Shown here one piece after another: positions 1-5,419 of a stretch of DNA of 5,472 nt; the stretch's first letter is position 1, and every line of letters starts with the position of its first letter. The translations under genes were made by a program, and so were the position numbers. The stretch covers positions 1 to 5,472 of the forward strand of contig JASBZN010000081.1 in NCBI GenBank assembly GCA_029983435.1, written 5' to 3'. This stretch comes from Urinicoccus sp. Its GTDB lineage: Bacteria; Bacillota; Clostridia; Tissierellales; Peptoniphilaceae. The notes beneath the pieces were generated by a model. The model was given only the letters and a program-made list of their open reading frames with translations, was not told the DNA's origin and ran no database searches.

Positions 1-1345
1 CTGAAATGATGCCAGTAAATCCCCACATCATCCGGCTCAATTCCCATCCACATGCAACTTCTGCTAGGTGTTTTAAATCTTCTCCTAGATTAGTGGATAA
101 GTAAAAAACAACTTGGTCTTTTCCATCAGGACCTAGGGGCTTTTCTTCTAGGTGAACTTTAAACTTAGCATCTTTCAGGTTTAATTGCCTTACTTCCTCT
201 TGGACCCGCCCTTGTAGAGCTTGAGCTAGGGTTTGTCGGTCTTCGTGAATGAGCTGAGCCAAAGCGTCCATCTCTTCTTGGATTTTTTTCAGCTCTTCCT
301 CCTTAGCCAAGACTTCCTCTTCATAATTTTTTAGCTGATCCAGCTTATCCTTACTTTCTTGGCAGTAAGATAAAATCTCTTCAACGGTATTGCCATATTT
401 TCTCTTAAGGGTATTGACTAGGTTTATCCTATCTTCTAGAAGTTTCAATTCTTCTGGATCTTGGTTTAAACCCTCCAAGACATGACTCAGACCTTGACCC
501 ACTTCATGGACTTCATGGCGTAAGCTCTCTAATTGCTTGGCCCAATCTTCCACTTCTTGGTCATATTCACTTATCTTATATAAACTTCCTAGCGCCGTAT
601 CCAACTGATCTAGGGCAGAGGTGTTTTCGTAAGAGCTCGTAATGGCTTGAAGACTTGACTCCAACCCCTGAACAATAGACGCTTGGTTTTCCAACTTCCG
701 ATACTTTTGACTTAAATCATCTTCGTCATCTTCTGTCAATTGGGCCTCTTGAATTTCTTGGCACTGAAATTCCAAGAGGTCGATTTCCCGCATCCTCGTT
801 TGGTCATCCATCTTTAAATGGCTTAACTCTTCTTTTATCTCATCGTACTTTTGAAAGAAATCTCTCATTTCTCTTAAATGATTTTCGTGACTTTTATCAC
901 CAAAAGAGTCTAAAATCTTTTTTTGTTGTTGACTATCTATTAGGTCTGATCCCTCATGTTGGGCAAAGACATCCACAAGATGTTTTGTAATTTCCTTTAA
1001 CTGACTGAGAGAAACCACTTGACCATTCACCCTTAACACACTTGGCCGGTCTAAAAAAAGTTCCCTTGTAATGGTTAGGTAGTCATCTTGATTGATGCCA
1101 GCTTTTTTAAGACTAGCTTGCACTGCATCCTGGTGTTGGTAAAAAACCCCTTGAATAAAAGCAGAATCAAAACCTGTCCGAATAAAATTTTTATTGGCTC
1201 TAGCTCCTAAAATCATGTCTAAAGCATCAATTAAAATAGATTTCCCTGAGCCAGTTTCTCCTGTTAAGACATTTAAGCCTTTGGAAAACTCTACGGTTAA
1301 ATCATCAATAATTGCAAAATTTTTAATATTTAACTCAACCAGCAT
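1..1345 (-). CDS. recN: DNA repair protein RecN, N-terminal 448 residues, cut by the window edge
   Basis: RecN is a cytoplasmic SMC-like ATPase that acts early in recombinational repair of double-strand breaks. The frame stays open from ATG at 1345 to the left edge. It shows an ABC head start (MLVELNIKNFAIID), Walker A GETGSGKS at residues 29-36, the RecN stretch LFLDRPSVLRVNG at 96-108, and a Q-loop VFAQHEG around Gln129, which is diverged from the common IHGQHEH. A long charged, Leu-rich coiled-coil region follows from about 140 to 380, then the return to the head (LKHLAEVA). A GGAGG ribosome binding site lies 5 nt before the ATG, inside the end of tlyA, and the two genes overlap by 11 nt. 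Family members have about 550-570 residues, so the Walker B half lies outside. Odd point: the signature expected as SGGELSR reads CGWELSR (432-438), followed by MMWGFTGIIS where LALK-type residues are expected. Identity is very sure; integrity of the last 17 residues is not. Confidence 0.95.
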   Translation of the reverse strand, partial: MLVELNIKNFAIIDDLTVEFSKGLNVLTGETGSGKSILIDALDMILGARANKNFIRTGFDSAFIQGVFYQHQDAVQASLKKAGINQDDYLTITRELFLDRPSVLRVNGQVVSLSQLKEITKHLVDVFAQHEGSDLIDSQQQKKILDSFGDKSHENHLREMRDFFQKYDEIKEELSHLKMDDQTRMREIDLLEFQCQEIQEAQLTEDDEDDLSQKYRKLENQASIVQGLESSLQAITSSYENTSALDQLDTALGSLYKISEYDQEVEDWAKQLESLRHEVHEVGQGLSHVLEGLNQDPEELKLLEDRINLVNTLKRKYGNTVEEILSYCQESKDKLDQLKNYEEEVLAKEEELKKIQEEMDALAQLIHEDRQTLAQALQGRVQEEVRQLNLKDAKFKVHLEEKPLGPDGKDQVVFYLSTNLGEDLKHLAEVACGWELSRMMWGFTGIIS

Positions 1346-2144
1346 GATTTCCTCCACTTGCATGGGCTTCTTGAACAATTTGCCCAAGGTCGTAGTTTCT
1401 TTCTTTATATCCCTTTTTTGCCAACGCTAAAAATTCAATATTTCCCTTCATGCCATGAATCGGAGAACTTGTTAAGGTTTCAACATCCAAGTCTAAGCCT
1501 TTAAAAAGGGTCATCATTTTACCTAAAACTTCTCGGTGAACACTGGCTTCTCGAACGATTCCACCCTTGCCCACCTTGTCCTTCCCTGCTTCAAATTGCG
1601 GCTTAATTAAAGCACAAATTTGGCCTCCATCTTTTAAGAGCTTTTCTGCTACATCTAAAACCAATTCCAAGGAAATAAAAGACACATCAATGCTGATAAA
1701 ATCTGCTCCCTCTGGGAAGGTCTCTGGGTCCAAATGCCGAATATTGACTTTTTCCATATTAACCACTTGAGGATTTTGTCTCAAACGATAATCCAGTTGA
1801 TTATAGCCTACATCAATACAATACACTTTTTTAGCTCCATGTTGAAGCATACAGTCTGTAAAACCACCTGTAGATGCTCCAATATCAATACAGACCTTCC
1901 CCTTTAAGTCAATCTTTTCATTGTCTAAAATTTTTTCCAGCTTATAGCCTCCCCGACTGACATACTTCATCTGCCCTTTCAGGCGAAGTTGGTCTTCTCG
2001 GTTGAGAAGCTGGCCTGGCTTATCAATTCTCTCCGTCTCGTGAACCACAAGACCTGCCATAATCAACCGCTTTGCCTTTTCTCGGCTGGAAGCCAATCCC
2101 TGCTCATAAAGTAAAACATCTGCCCGAACCTTATCCTTGGCCAT
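1335..2144 (-). CDS. tlyA: TlyA family rRNA 2'-O-methyltransferase (S4 domain plus FtsJ-like fold; 'hemolysin A' family)
   Basis: This is a predicted S-adenosylmethionine-dependent ribose methyltransferase of rRNA, 269 residues, the usual family length. An N-terminal S4 RNA-binding domain (about residues 6-60, RADVLLYEQGLASSREKAK) is followed by the linker motif YVSRGGYKL (61-69) and a Rossmann methyltransferase with SAM-binding motif DIGASTGGFTD (87-97), IDVSFISL (152-159) and LIKPQFEAGKDKVGKGG (179-195). Lys68, Asp153, Lys181 and Glu237 fit the K-D-K-E catalytic tetrad known for FtsJ/TlyA enzymes. In Mycobacterium TlyA methylates 16S and 23S rRNA; the target here is not shown by the sequence. 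The old 'hemolysin' name comes from heterologous expression and should not be read as a toxin function. The ATG at 2144 has a perfect AGGAGG (2151-2156) at 6 nt spacing, embedded in ispA, which it overlaps by 14 nt. Its neighbours ispA and recN are the usual ones in Firmicutes, although argR is often found between tlyA and recN. Confidence 0.95.
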   Translation of the reverse strand: MAKDKVRADVLLYEQGLASSREKAKRLIMAGLVVHETERIDKPGQLLNREDQLRLKGQMKYVSRGGYKLEKILDNEKIDLKGKVCIDIGASTGGFTDCMLQHGAKKVYCIDVGYNQLDYRLRQNPQVVNMEKVNIRHLDPETFPEGADFISIDVSFISLELVLDVAEKLLKDGGQICALIKPQFEAGKDKVGKGGIVREASVHREVLGKMMTLFKGLDLDVETLTSSPIHGMKGNIEFLALAKKGYKERNYDLGQIVQEAHASGGNHAG

Positions 2145-2901
2145 GGAGAACCTCCTGAAGATAATTTCTTAAATGTTTGATTTCAGGTCTTTTCATTTCC
2201 AATTGGTCTAAGGCTTCCTTCAGTCTTTCTTCCAGCACCTTTTTATCTTCCAAATTATAATGAGCCAACTGGTCATCCTCTACATCATCTTTATATTGGT
2301 AGAGACTACCAAAAGTTTGGCCACAAATTTCCATCCATTGAACTTCTTCCTCTTCAGGATCTGTTAAAAGCAAGGGAATCATAAAAGCTGCTAAAAAAAG
2401 TGCATTCGTTTTTTTAAGATAATCCTTTTGGTCAAAGCTAGGATGAAGGTCTACCATCTGTCCTTGAATCATCCCATGACTCCCAGCAGATTTCATTAGA
2501 AAGTAAGAAGCCTTTAAAAAAGCTTCGAGCCTCTTTCCTTCTAAATTTAAACTGTGTTGAAATAAAATTTCTCCAGCCCCATTTAAAAGAGCATCTCCTG
2601 CCAGGATTGCTGTAGCTTCATTAAATTTTTTATGGACCGTTAGTTTTCCTCGCCGAAAATCATCGTCGTCCATATCTGGCAAATCGTCATGGATCAAAGA
2701 ATAATTGTGAATCCATTCCATAGCCACCATTAAAACTTCTAAGTCTTCCTCTTCTACTTGATACACCTCACCAAGCTTAGCTATTATATTAGGTCTTAGG
2801 CGCTTTCCTCCAGCCATGAGAGCATAGTCAACAGCGTGGTAAATAAAGGTGTCTTTAAAGTAATTTAAAGATTCTAATAAGAGTACTTCAATATCTTTCA
2901 A
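2131..2901 (-). CDS. ispA: Polyprenyl (farnesyl-type) diphosphate synthase, short form
   Basis: This enzyme condenses isopentenyl diphosphate with allylic diphosphates to a short-chain prenyl diphosphate, most likely C15, feeding undecaprenyl phosphate and quinone synthesis in the cytoplasm. Seen: GGKRLRP (31-37), the first Asp-rich motif SLIHDDLPDMDDDDFRRGK (68-86) with the two-residue LP insertion typical of bacterial farnesyl diphosphate synthases, AGDALL (101-106), GMIQGQMVDL (143-152), KTNALFLAA (164-172) and the second Asp motif YKDDVEDD (203-210). At 256 residues it is shorter than the usual 290-300. The N-terminus is about 10 residues short, and the segment after the second Asp motif lacks the normal GK..G.D....K loop and runs straight into the last helices. 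The start is TTG at 2901: a TGA three codons upstream in the same frame closes the reading frame, and AGGTGA (2908-2913) is well placed. It overlaps xseB by 4 nt and tlyA by 14 nt. The often adjacent dxs is absent. Product chain length is inferred. Confidence 0.9.
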   Translation of the reverse strand: MKDIEVLLLESLNYFKDTFIYHAVDYALMAGGKRLRPNIIAKLGEVYQVEEEDLEVLMVAMEWIHNYSLIHDDLPDMDDDDFRRGKLTVHKKFNEATAILAGDALLNGAGEILFQHSLNLEGKRLEAFLKASYFLMKSAGSHGMIQGQMVDLHPSFDQKDYLKKTNALFLAAFMIPLLLTDPEEEEVQWMEICGQTFGSLYQYKDDVEDDQLAHYNLEDKKVLEERLKEALDQLEMKRPEIKHLRNYLQEVLHGQG

Positions 2902-3125
2902 GATTCTTCACCTATTTCAAGAGCTTGATAGCTGTCTGTATCTTCCTTGTATTCTTCCAACTTTCCTTCCAAGTCATTTAAAATCTTCCGGCACTTATCG
3001 TAGTAGTCCAGAGCTTCTTGATAGATTTTAAAACTTTCCTCTAGGGGAATCTCCCCTTCTTGGAGTTGCTTTACTCGTTTTTCTAAGGCCTCTAAATTTT
3101 TTTCATAAGACATTTTTTCATCCAT
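2898..3125 (-). CDS. xseB: Exodeoxyribonuclease VII small subunit
   Basis: This is the small subunit of exonuclease VII. Several copies bind each XseA large subunit, and the complex degrades single-stranded DNA in both directions to oligonucleotides. The 75-residue protein has the family pattern: SYEKNLEALEKRVKQLQEGEIPLEESFKIYQEALDYYDKCRKIL (about residues 6-49), that is LExxVxxLExGExPLEExxxxYxEG-like helices, followed by a short acidic coiled coil and tail. An in-frame ATG at 3146 would give 82 residues but lies inside xseA and has no good ribosome binding site. The ATG at 3125 follows AAGGAG with 6 nt spacing and begins one base after the xseA stop (TAA-G-ATG), so I chose it. A later Met at 3113 is also possible. 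The stop overlaps the TTG start of ispA. Direct linkage to xseA and the tight spacing fit coupled synthesis of the two subunits. Confidence 0.93.
   Translation of the reverse strand: MDEKMSYEKNLEALEKRVKQLQEGEIPLEESFKIYQEALDYYDKCRKILNDLEGKLEEYKEDTDSYQALEIGEES
2908..2913 (-). promoter_or_regulatory. Ribosome binding site of ispA (supports the TTG start)
   Basis: AGGTGA, matching the 3' part of the consensus AGGAGGTGA, lies 6 nt before the TTG at 2901, inside the last xseB codons. No ATG or GTG is available upstream because TGA closes the ispA frame three codons earlier, so this site is the main support for the rare start codon. Confidence 0.6.
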
Positions 3126-3126
3126 C

Positions 3127-4443
3127 TTAATCTCCTTTATTTTCAATTCTGGCTCCTACAGACCCATCTCGTAAAATAAGCTCTACATAATCTTGATTTT
3201 CTAAGTCCCCAATCCCCTTTACTAGGCGGTTGTTTTTCATAATAAAGGCATAAGGGAAAGATCTTTGTACACCTTCTAAATCTTGACCCAATTCTAAAAG
3301 TTGGGCTCTTCTCTTTTGAAGACTCTCCAGAATTCCCTGCCTTATTTTTCCTTCTAAAGAATCCAAGTACTTGTTTTCTTTATCCAACCTATTCTTTGGC
3401 CCATAAAAGGTCAATTGGAGCTTTGTCTGCCCTAGTCTATCTACCTGCTTTCGCAAAGAAGATTCCATGGTGTTTTTAAGCTTTAACTTATTTAAATTTA
3501 AAGTCCCCCGGTGGCGTTCTAGGCTCGCTTTCGGGGAATATTGATCAAGTTGAAGTTTCCTTTGCCCCAGGTAACTTTTTTCATCATCTAGAAGATAAGT
3601 CATCCGGTTTTGAGCCTGTCTTCTTAGAAGATCCAGCCCTTGAACCAAGTCTGCTTTCTTGCTAACGGCAATTTCTGCTGCAGCAGAAGGTGTTGGCGCC
3701 CGATAATCCGCAACAAAATCTGAAATAGAATAATCCGTTTCATGACCCACTGCTGAAATAATCGGTATTTTGGCACAAAAGATATCCCTGGCCAAATCCT
3801 CGTCTTGAAAAGCTACAAGGTCTTCGAAGGACCCGCCGCCTCGACCAATAATAATCAAATCCAGGCTCTCATCTTCTAAGGCCCGTTTTAAACTCTTTCG
3901 AAGGCTCTTCACAGCCAAATTTCCTTGAACCAAAGAAGCATATAAGACTAAAGATACATCTGGATTTCTTCTCTTTAAAACATGGACAATATCCCGTAAA
4001 ACAGCCCCATCTCGAGAGGTGACTACTCCAATTTTTCGCACAAAAGAAGGGATCTTCTGCTTATATTTTTCATCAAATAAACCTTCTTTACTTAAGCGTT
4101 CCTTGGTAGCCAGATAATTTTTATAAAGAGCTCCCAAACCCTTTTTTTCAATTCCTTTAACATAAAGAGTTAACCTGGTTTCCTTTTCGAAAACGGAAAT
4201 CCCACCCCGAACCAAAACCTGGTCTCCCTCTTTAAAATCAATGGAAACTTGGCTTTTTTCCCACCGGTATAAAATGCAGGGGATACTGGCCTTTTGATCT
4301 TTTAAACTGAAATAAGTATGGCCAGACTGATACGTCTTAAGATTACTAATTTCTCCCTCCACCAAAATATCCGAGAGAAAATAGTCCATGTCAATGGTTC
4401 TTTTTATATAGCTTGTTAACTCATGAACTTGAATTGCCTTCAT
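3127..4443 (-). CDS. xseA: Exodeoxyribonuclease VII large subunit
   Basis: This is the catalytic subunit of exonuclease VII, a metal-independent single-strand DNA exonuclease that works with XseB. The protein has 438 residues, within the usual 400-460. An N-terminal OB fold (about 1-100; VHELTSYIKRTIDMD, ILVEGEISNLKTYQSGHTYFSLKD) is followed by the catalytic domain with GVVTSRDGAVLRDIVHVLKRR (139-159), LIIIGRGGGSFEDLVAFQDE (196-215), ISAVGHETDYSISDFVADYR (229-248) and APTPSAAAEIAV (249-260). A long coiled-coil arm (about 262-390) contains two similar units 45 residues apart (LGQRKLQLDQYSPK..L at 292 and LGQTKLQLTFYGPK..L at 337), then a small C-terminal domain (about 400-435). The frame extends to a GTG at 4473, but the ATG at 4443 has AGGAG at 5 nt and matches the family N-terminus. 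The C-terminal LSPLxxLxRGY-type motif is not recognisable; the corresponding stretch reads LEGVQRSFPYAFI (389-401). The gene is preceded by a terminator-like hairpin. Confidence 0.95.
   Translation of the reverse strand: MKAIQVHELTSYIKRTIDMDYFLSDILVEGEISNLKTYQSGHTYFSLKDQKASIPCILYRWEKSQVSIDFKEGDQVLVRGGISVFEKETRLTLYVKGIEKKGLGALYKNYLATKERLSKEGLFDEKYKQKIPSFVRKIGVVTSRDGAVLRDIVHVLKRRNPDVSLVLYASLVQGNLAVKSLRKSLKRALEDESLDLIIIGRGGGSFEDLVAFQDEDLARDIFCAKIPIISAVGHETDYSISDFVADYRAPTPSAAAEIAVSKKADLVQGLDLLRRQAQNRMTYLLDDEKSYLGQRKLQLDQYSPKASLERHRGTLNLNKLKLKNTMESSLRKQVDRLGQTKLQLTFYGPKNRLDKENKYLDSLEGKIRQGILESLQKRRAQLLELGQDLEGVQRSFPYAFIMKNNRLVKGIGDLENQDYVELILRDGSVGARIENKGD
3132..3137 (-). promoter_or_regulatory. 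Ribosome binding site of xseB
   Basis: AAGGAG sits within the last sense codons of xseA, 6 nt before the ATG at 3125. It decides the xseB start against the upstream in-frame ATG at 3146. Confidence 0.75.
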
Positions 4444-4448
4444 AGAAA

Positions 4449-4453
4449 CTCCT
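4449..4453 (-). promoter_or_regulatory. Ribosome binding site of xseA
   Basis: AGGAG lies 5 nt before the ATG at 4443, directly downstream of the T6 tract of the hairpin between nusB and xseA. It decides the start: the longer frame from GTG at 4473 has no such site and would begin inside the hairpin. Confidence 0.75.
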
Positions 4454-4455
4454 GT

Positions 4456-4496
4456 AAAAAAGAGGGCTTCCACAGATTCAATCTATTGGCAGCCCT
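4456..4496 (-). terminator. Intrinsic terminator or attenuator between nusB and xseA
   Basis: On the minus strand the left arm AGGGCTGCCA (4496-4487) pairs with the right arm TGGAAGCCCT (4472-4463): nine of ten positions pair, with one internal G-A mismatch. The 14-nt loop can itself form AGAT/ATCT. After the right arm come C and T6 (4461-4456), as in a rho-independent terminator. The left arm is the final nusB codons and the TAG stop lies in the loop, so a ribosome finishing nusB would block the hairpin. The T tract ends 2 nt before the xseA ribosome binding site. As no good promoter is visible downstream, partial read-through (attenuation) is the likeliest role; this is inference, and folding energy was not computed. 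Confidence 0.65.
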
Positions 4497-4905
4497 TCTT
4501 AATTTTATCTCCATATTTTTTTATAACAGAGCCCAAAATTCCATTAATAAAGCGTGAAGAATCGTCTGTTGAAAATCTCTTAGCTAGTTCAACAGCTTCA
4601 TTAATACTTACCTTTGCTGGTATTTCTTCACAAAACAAAAACTCATAGACTGCAACTCGTAAAAGAGCCAAATCTACCTTGGCCAAGCGATGAATGTCCC
4701 AGCCTACTAAGGTCTCATCAATGACCCCATCAATTTCTTCTTGATGGTCCGCAAAAGAAAGAAATTCTTCATAGACAAGCTCAGACTGGTCTTTTAACCA
4801 TTCTTCAATGGCCTCAAAATCAAAAGATTCTTCTTCCTTATGGAAGGGCAATTGAAAAATAGCCTGCATCAATAGGATCCGTTTTTTCCGTTGACTTAGT
4901 GCCAT
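4483..4905 (-). CDS. nusB: Transcription antitermination factor NusB
   Basis: NusB binds boxA RNA together with S10 (NusE) and takes part in antitermination complexes on rRNA operons. The 140-residue all-helical protein has the family marks: a basic N-terminus SQRKKRILLMQAIFQ (4-18), then VDETLVGW-like IDETLVGWDIHRLAKVDLALLRVAVYEFLF (62-91), IPAKVSINEAVELAKRFSTDDSSRFINGILGSV (95-127). The frame extends to an ATG at 4956, which would add 17 residues (LELQPHQQKWLQRHN) unlike any NusB start and overlap the upstream gene by 50 nt. The ATG at 4905, one base after the asp23 stop (TAA-C-ATG), matches the family and was chosen. Only a weak AAGG precedes it, so translation is probably coupled to asp23. 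Adjacency to a yqhY/Asp23 gene is common in Firmicutes. The end of the gene forms one arm of a terminator-like hairpin. Confidence 0.95.
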   Translation of the reverse strand: MALSQRKKRILLMQAIFQLPFHKEEESFDFEAIEEWLKDQSELVYEEFLSFADHQEEIDGVIDETLVGWDIHRLAKVDLALLRVAVYEFLFCEEIPAKVSINEAVELAKRFSTDDSSRFINGILGSVIKKYGDKIKKGCQ

Positions 4906-4906
4906 G

Positions 4907-5296
4907 TTATGCCTTTGCAACCATTTCTGCTGGTGGGGTTGCAATTCCAACGACATGGACGTTGACTTCCACTACAGAAAGACCTGTCAAGTTTTCAACA
5001 GATTCCTTGACTTTTTCTTGAACTTCTTTGCAAATCGCAATGATATTTTTTCCATATTCAATGGACAAAGAAAGGTCAATAACCCCTTCTCCTTCCCCTA
5101 CGGTTACTTTCACGCCACGAGCTGGTGTTCGAACACCAAATTTTCCCGCTACATCTGCTACCCCACTCATTAAATCATTGGTAGGATAAAAAACACCGTC
5201 AATATGAGAAGCAGCAACGATGGCTATCTTCGCAATAACATCATCCGCTATTTTTACACTTCCATCACTGGATTGTTCGTTGATATATTTTTCCAC
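4907..5296 (-). CDS. Asp23/Gls24 family envelope stress response protein (YqhY-like)
   Basis: This is a 129-residue protein of the Asp23/Gls24 (DUF322) family. Members are abundant cytoplasmic proteins in Gram-positive bacteria tied to cell-envelope stress. The one next to nusB in Bacillus (YqhY) is linked to acetyl-CoA carboxylase activity, but no acc genes are seen here. Family pattern: VKIADDVIAKIAIVAASHIDGV (14-35), then KFGVRTPARGVKVTVGEGEGVIDLSLSIEYGKNI (52-85), and VQEKVKESVENLTGLSVVEVNVHVVGI (92-118). No signal peptide or membrane segment is visible. The start is GTG at 5296 with a strong GGAGGT (5303-5308) 6 nt upstream. It is the first gene of the cluster, behind an extended -10 promoter, with nusB starting one base after its stop. 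The family call is sure; the exact physiological role is not deducible. Confidence 0.92.
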   Translation of the reverse strand: MEKYINEQSSDGSVKIADDVIAKIAIVAASHIDGVFYPTNDLMSGVADVAGKFGVRTPARGVKVTVGEGEGVIDLSLSIEYGKNIIAICKEVQEKVKESVENLTGLSVVEVNVHVVGIATPPAEMVAKA

Positions 5297-5323
5297 GAAA
5301 ACACCTCCATAAACTTATATCTT

Positions 5324-5352
5324 ATTATACCAAAAGTTAATAGCAAGTACAA
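5324..5352 (-). promoter_or_regulatory. Extended -10, SigA-type promoter of the asp23-nusB cluster
   Basis: On the minus strand a perfect TATAAT (5329-5324) is preceded by TGG (5332-5330), giving the extended -10 TGnTATAAT. TTGTAC (5352-5347), sharing only TTG at its start with TTGACA, lies 17 bp upstream of it. Predicted start of transcription is near 5317, giving a leader of about 20 nt with GGAGGT just before the GTG. It lies downstream of the tRNA-Trp terminator, so the cluster is probably an independent unit. No operator or riboswitch is seen in so short a leader. Confidence 0.8.
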
Positions 5353-5390
5353 TCATTCCTCCCAATTCAAGGCCTGGGGAAATTTAGAAT

Positions 5391-5415
5391 AAAAAAACCG
5401 TCGATTCTCGACGGT
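5391..5415 (-). terminator. Rho-independent terminator of the tRNA-Trp transcript
   Basis: A perfect 8-bp stem, ACCGTCGA paired with TCGACGGT around a GAA loop, is followed directly by an unbroken run of T (7 including the last stem base) on the minus strand. It starts 4 nt after the tRNA CCA end. The other strand lacks a T run, so it works in one direction only and insulates the asp23 promoter from read-through. Confidence 0.95.
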
Positions 5416-5419
5416 AGTT

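Noticed and set aside
1194..1770. Plus-strand open frames opposite recN and tlyA
   Set aside because: They are antisense shadows of strongly conserved genes, with no recognisable motif and no convincing promoter.
1335..2144. A haemolysin or toxin function for the tlyA product
   Set aside because: The S4 domain, SAM motif and K-D-K-E tetrad identify an RNA methyltransferase; the haemolysin label is historical.
4444..4473. N-terminal extension of XseA from the GTG at 4473
   Set aside because: It begins inside the hairpin and lacks a ribosome binding site, while the ATG at 4443 has AGGAG and the family N-terminus.
4520..4525. TATAAA within the end of nusB as an internal -10 for xseA
   Set aside because: No credible -35 stands 16-18 bp upstream, the match is weak, and any transcript would still meet the terminator-like hairpin.
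4906..4956. N-terminal extension of NusB from the ATG at 4956
   Set aside because: It would overlap asp23 by 50 nt, has no good ribosome binding site, and the extra residues do not resemble NusB; the ATG at 4905 matches the family.
5315..5356. Short minus-strand reading frame (13 codons) with GGGAGG just upstream, in the leader region before asp23
   Set aside because: Its ribosome binding site is only about 2 nt from the ATG, and the frame spans the -10 and part of the -35 of the promoter, so it would not be on the main transcript.
4904..5392. Plus-strand open frames opposite asp23 and its promoter
   Set aside because: They lie antisense to a conserved gene and regulatory region, show low-complexity Phe/Asn/Cys-rich translations and no family features.
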